The notes under the pieces: model-generated
The model's database searches: none
Seen by the model: only the letters and a program-made list of their open reading frames with translations
What the model was told of the DNA's origin: nothing
Translations under genes and position numbers: made by a program
Part shown: positions 63,735 to 64,000 of the stretch, piece by piece
Layout of the letters: every line of letters begins with the position of its first letter
Numbering within the stretch: the first letter of the stretch is position 1
Assembly: GCF_005116505.1 (NCBI RefSeq)
Contig: NZ_SWBR01000001.1
Coordinates: 248,001 to 312,000 of the forward strand
Reading direction: 5' to 3'
Source: Pedobacter polaris
GTDB taxonomy: Bacteria; Bacteroidota; Bacteroidia; Sphingobacteriales; Sphingobacteriaceae
Length of the DNA: 64,000 nt

Positions 63735-64000
63735 TGAAAAAGATTATTGCCGTGTTTTTAGGATTAGTTTTTAGTTTTGGCTTTTTTAATGCCAAAGCTC
63801 AGGATCATCTATTTTCTCAATTTTTTAATGCCCCAATTTATTTAAACCCATCTTTAACTGGTCAATTTGATGGCGATTTACGTGTAGGGATGATTTATAG
63901 GAACCAATGGAGTGCTTTAGGTGGTGATCTTTCTTATATTAATGCCGCAGCCGATGTGTATGTACCTAAACTATCTGGCGGTATTGGTCTATCTGCCACT
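63731..64000 (+). CDS. PorP/SprF family type IX secretion partner (3' end missing)
   Basis: The first 90 codons are present. The start is ATG 63731 (or the next ATG), overlapping the stop of the cargo gene as ATGATGA. The signal peptide is cleaved AKA|Q, then DHLFSQFFNAPIYLNPSLTG, the hallmark opening of PorP/SprF proteins, followed by DLRVGMIYRNQWSALGGDLS. PorP/SprF are outer-membrane barrels that hold or help export specific type IX cargo and are usually encoded right after their large partner, as here. The rest lies outside the window. Confidence 0.92.
   Translation, partial: MMKKIIAVFLGLVFSFGFFNAKAQDHLFSQFFNAPIYLNPSLTGQFDGDLRVGMIYRNQWSALGGDLSYINAAADVYVPKLSGGIGLSAT

Overview
The window reads as chromosome of a member of the Bacteroidetes, most likely the family Sphingobacteriaceae (Pedobacter-like). 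That placement is inference, but several things support it. The DNA is AT-rich by eye. Start codons lack Shine-Dalgarno sequences. Upstream signals match the Bacteroidetes promoter (TTG about 19-20 nt before TAnnTTTG). There is a type IX secretion cargo (CHU_C C-terminus) with a PorP/SprF partner. Nearly every predicted signal-peptidase-I substrate starts with Gln after cleavage. SecA and MiaB carry the lineage's extra segments. No tRNA, rRNA, CRISPR array, transposase, integrase or phage gene was recognised.

Layout. 0-3.5 kb: the end of an outer-membrane beta-barrel gene and a penicillin-acylase-type hydrolase. 3.6-6.6 kb: a BlaI/BlaR1-type regulator pair whose BlaR1 carries an unusual OstA-like C-terminus. 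6.8-13.6 kb: a methyltransferase, a SirB1-like protein, an esterase, prfB with its +1 frameshift site, a lipoprotein, an M20 peptidase and a DUF937-like protein. 13.6-15.3 kb: pgi. 15.5-19.2 kb: an ECF-sigma-led operon (sigma factor, membrane-anchored barrel protein, YceI, DUF5777, Rieske lipoprotein). 19.4-28.5 kb: DUF4251, glutaminyl cyclase, YraN, dnaG, two secreted hydrolases, an unknown exported protein, a second M20 peptidase and a SPOR protein. 28.7-32 kb: secA. 32.8-37.1 kb: a tandem segmental duplication, purD-terminator-tlpA followed by a decayed purD copy-terminator-tlpA. 37.2-43.2 kb: an arginase-fold protein lacking metal ligands, an NAD-dependent epimerase, a SerB-SerA fusion, tryptophan dioxygenase and ilvE. 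43.2-47 kb: two tandem AsmA-like proteins. 47.2-52.2 kb: miaB, a sigma-54 activator, lptE, an unknown acidic protein and secG. 52.4-54.9 kb: an accessory cassette of one metallopeptidase-like lipoprotein and two paralogous small secreted proteins. 55.1-57.2 kb: groES-groEL. 57.3-64 kb: a 2148-residue type IX cargo protein translationally coupled to a PorP/SprF gene that runs off the window.

How the genes work together. Much of the window concerns the cell envelope: secA, secG, lptE, the AsmA-like pair, BlaR1, the type IX cargo with PorP, and many exported enzymes. The glutaminyl cyclase fits the exported Gln-first proteins around it. The features most worth a second look are the purD/tlpA duplication with its two covarying terminators, a leader element (TCTGG-N3-CATAAC core) placed just before the start codons of dnaG, miaB and the sigma-54 activator, the SerB-SerA fusion, the ligand-poor arginase fold, the BlaR1-OstA fusion, the ECF operon and the 52-55 kb secreted cassette.
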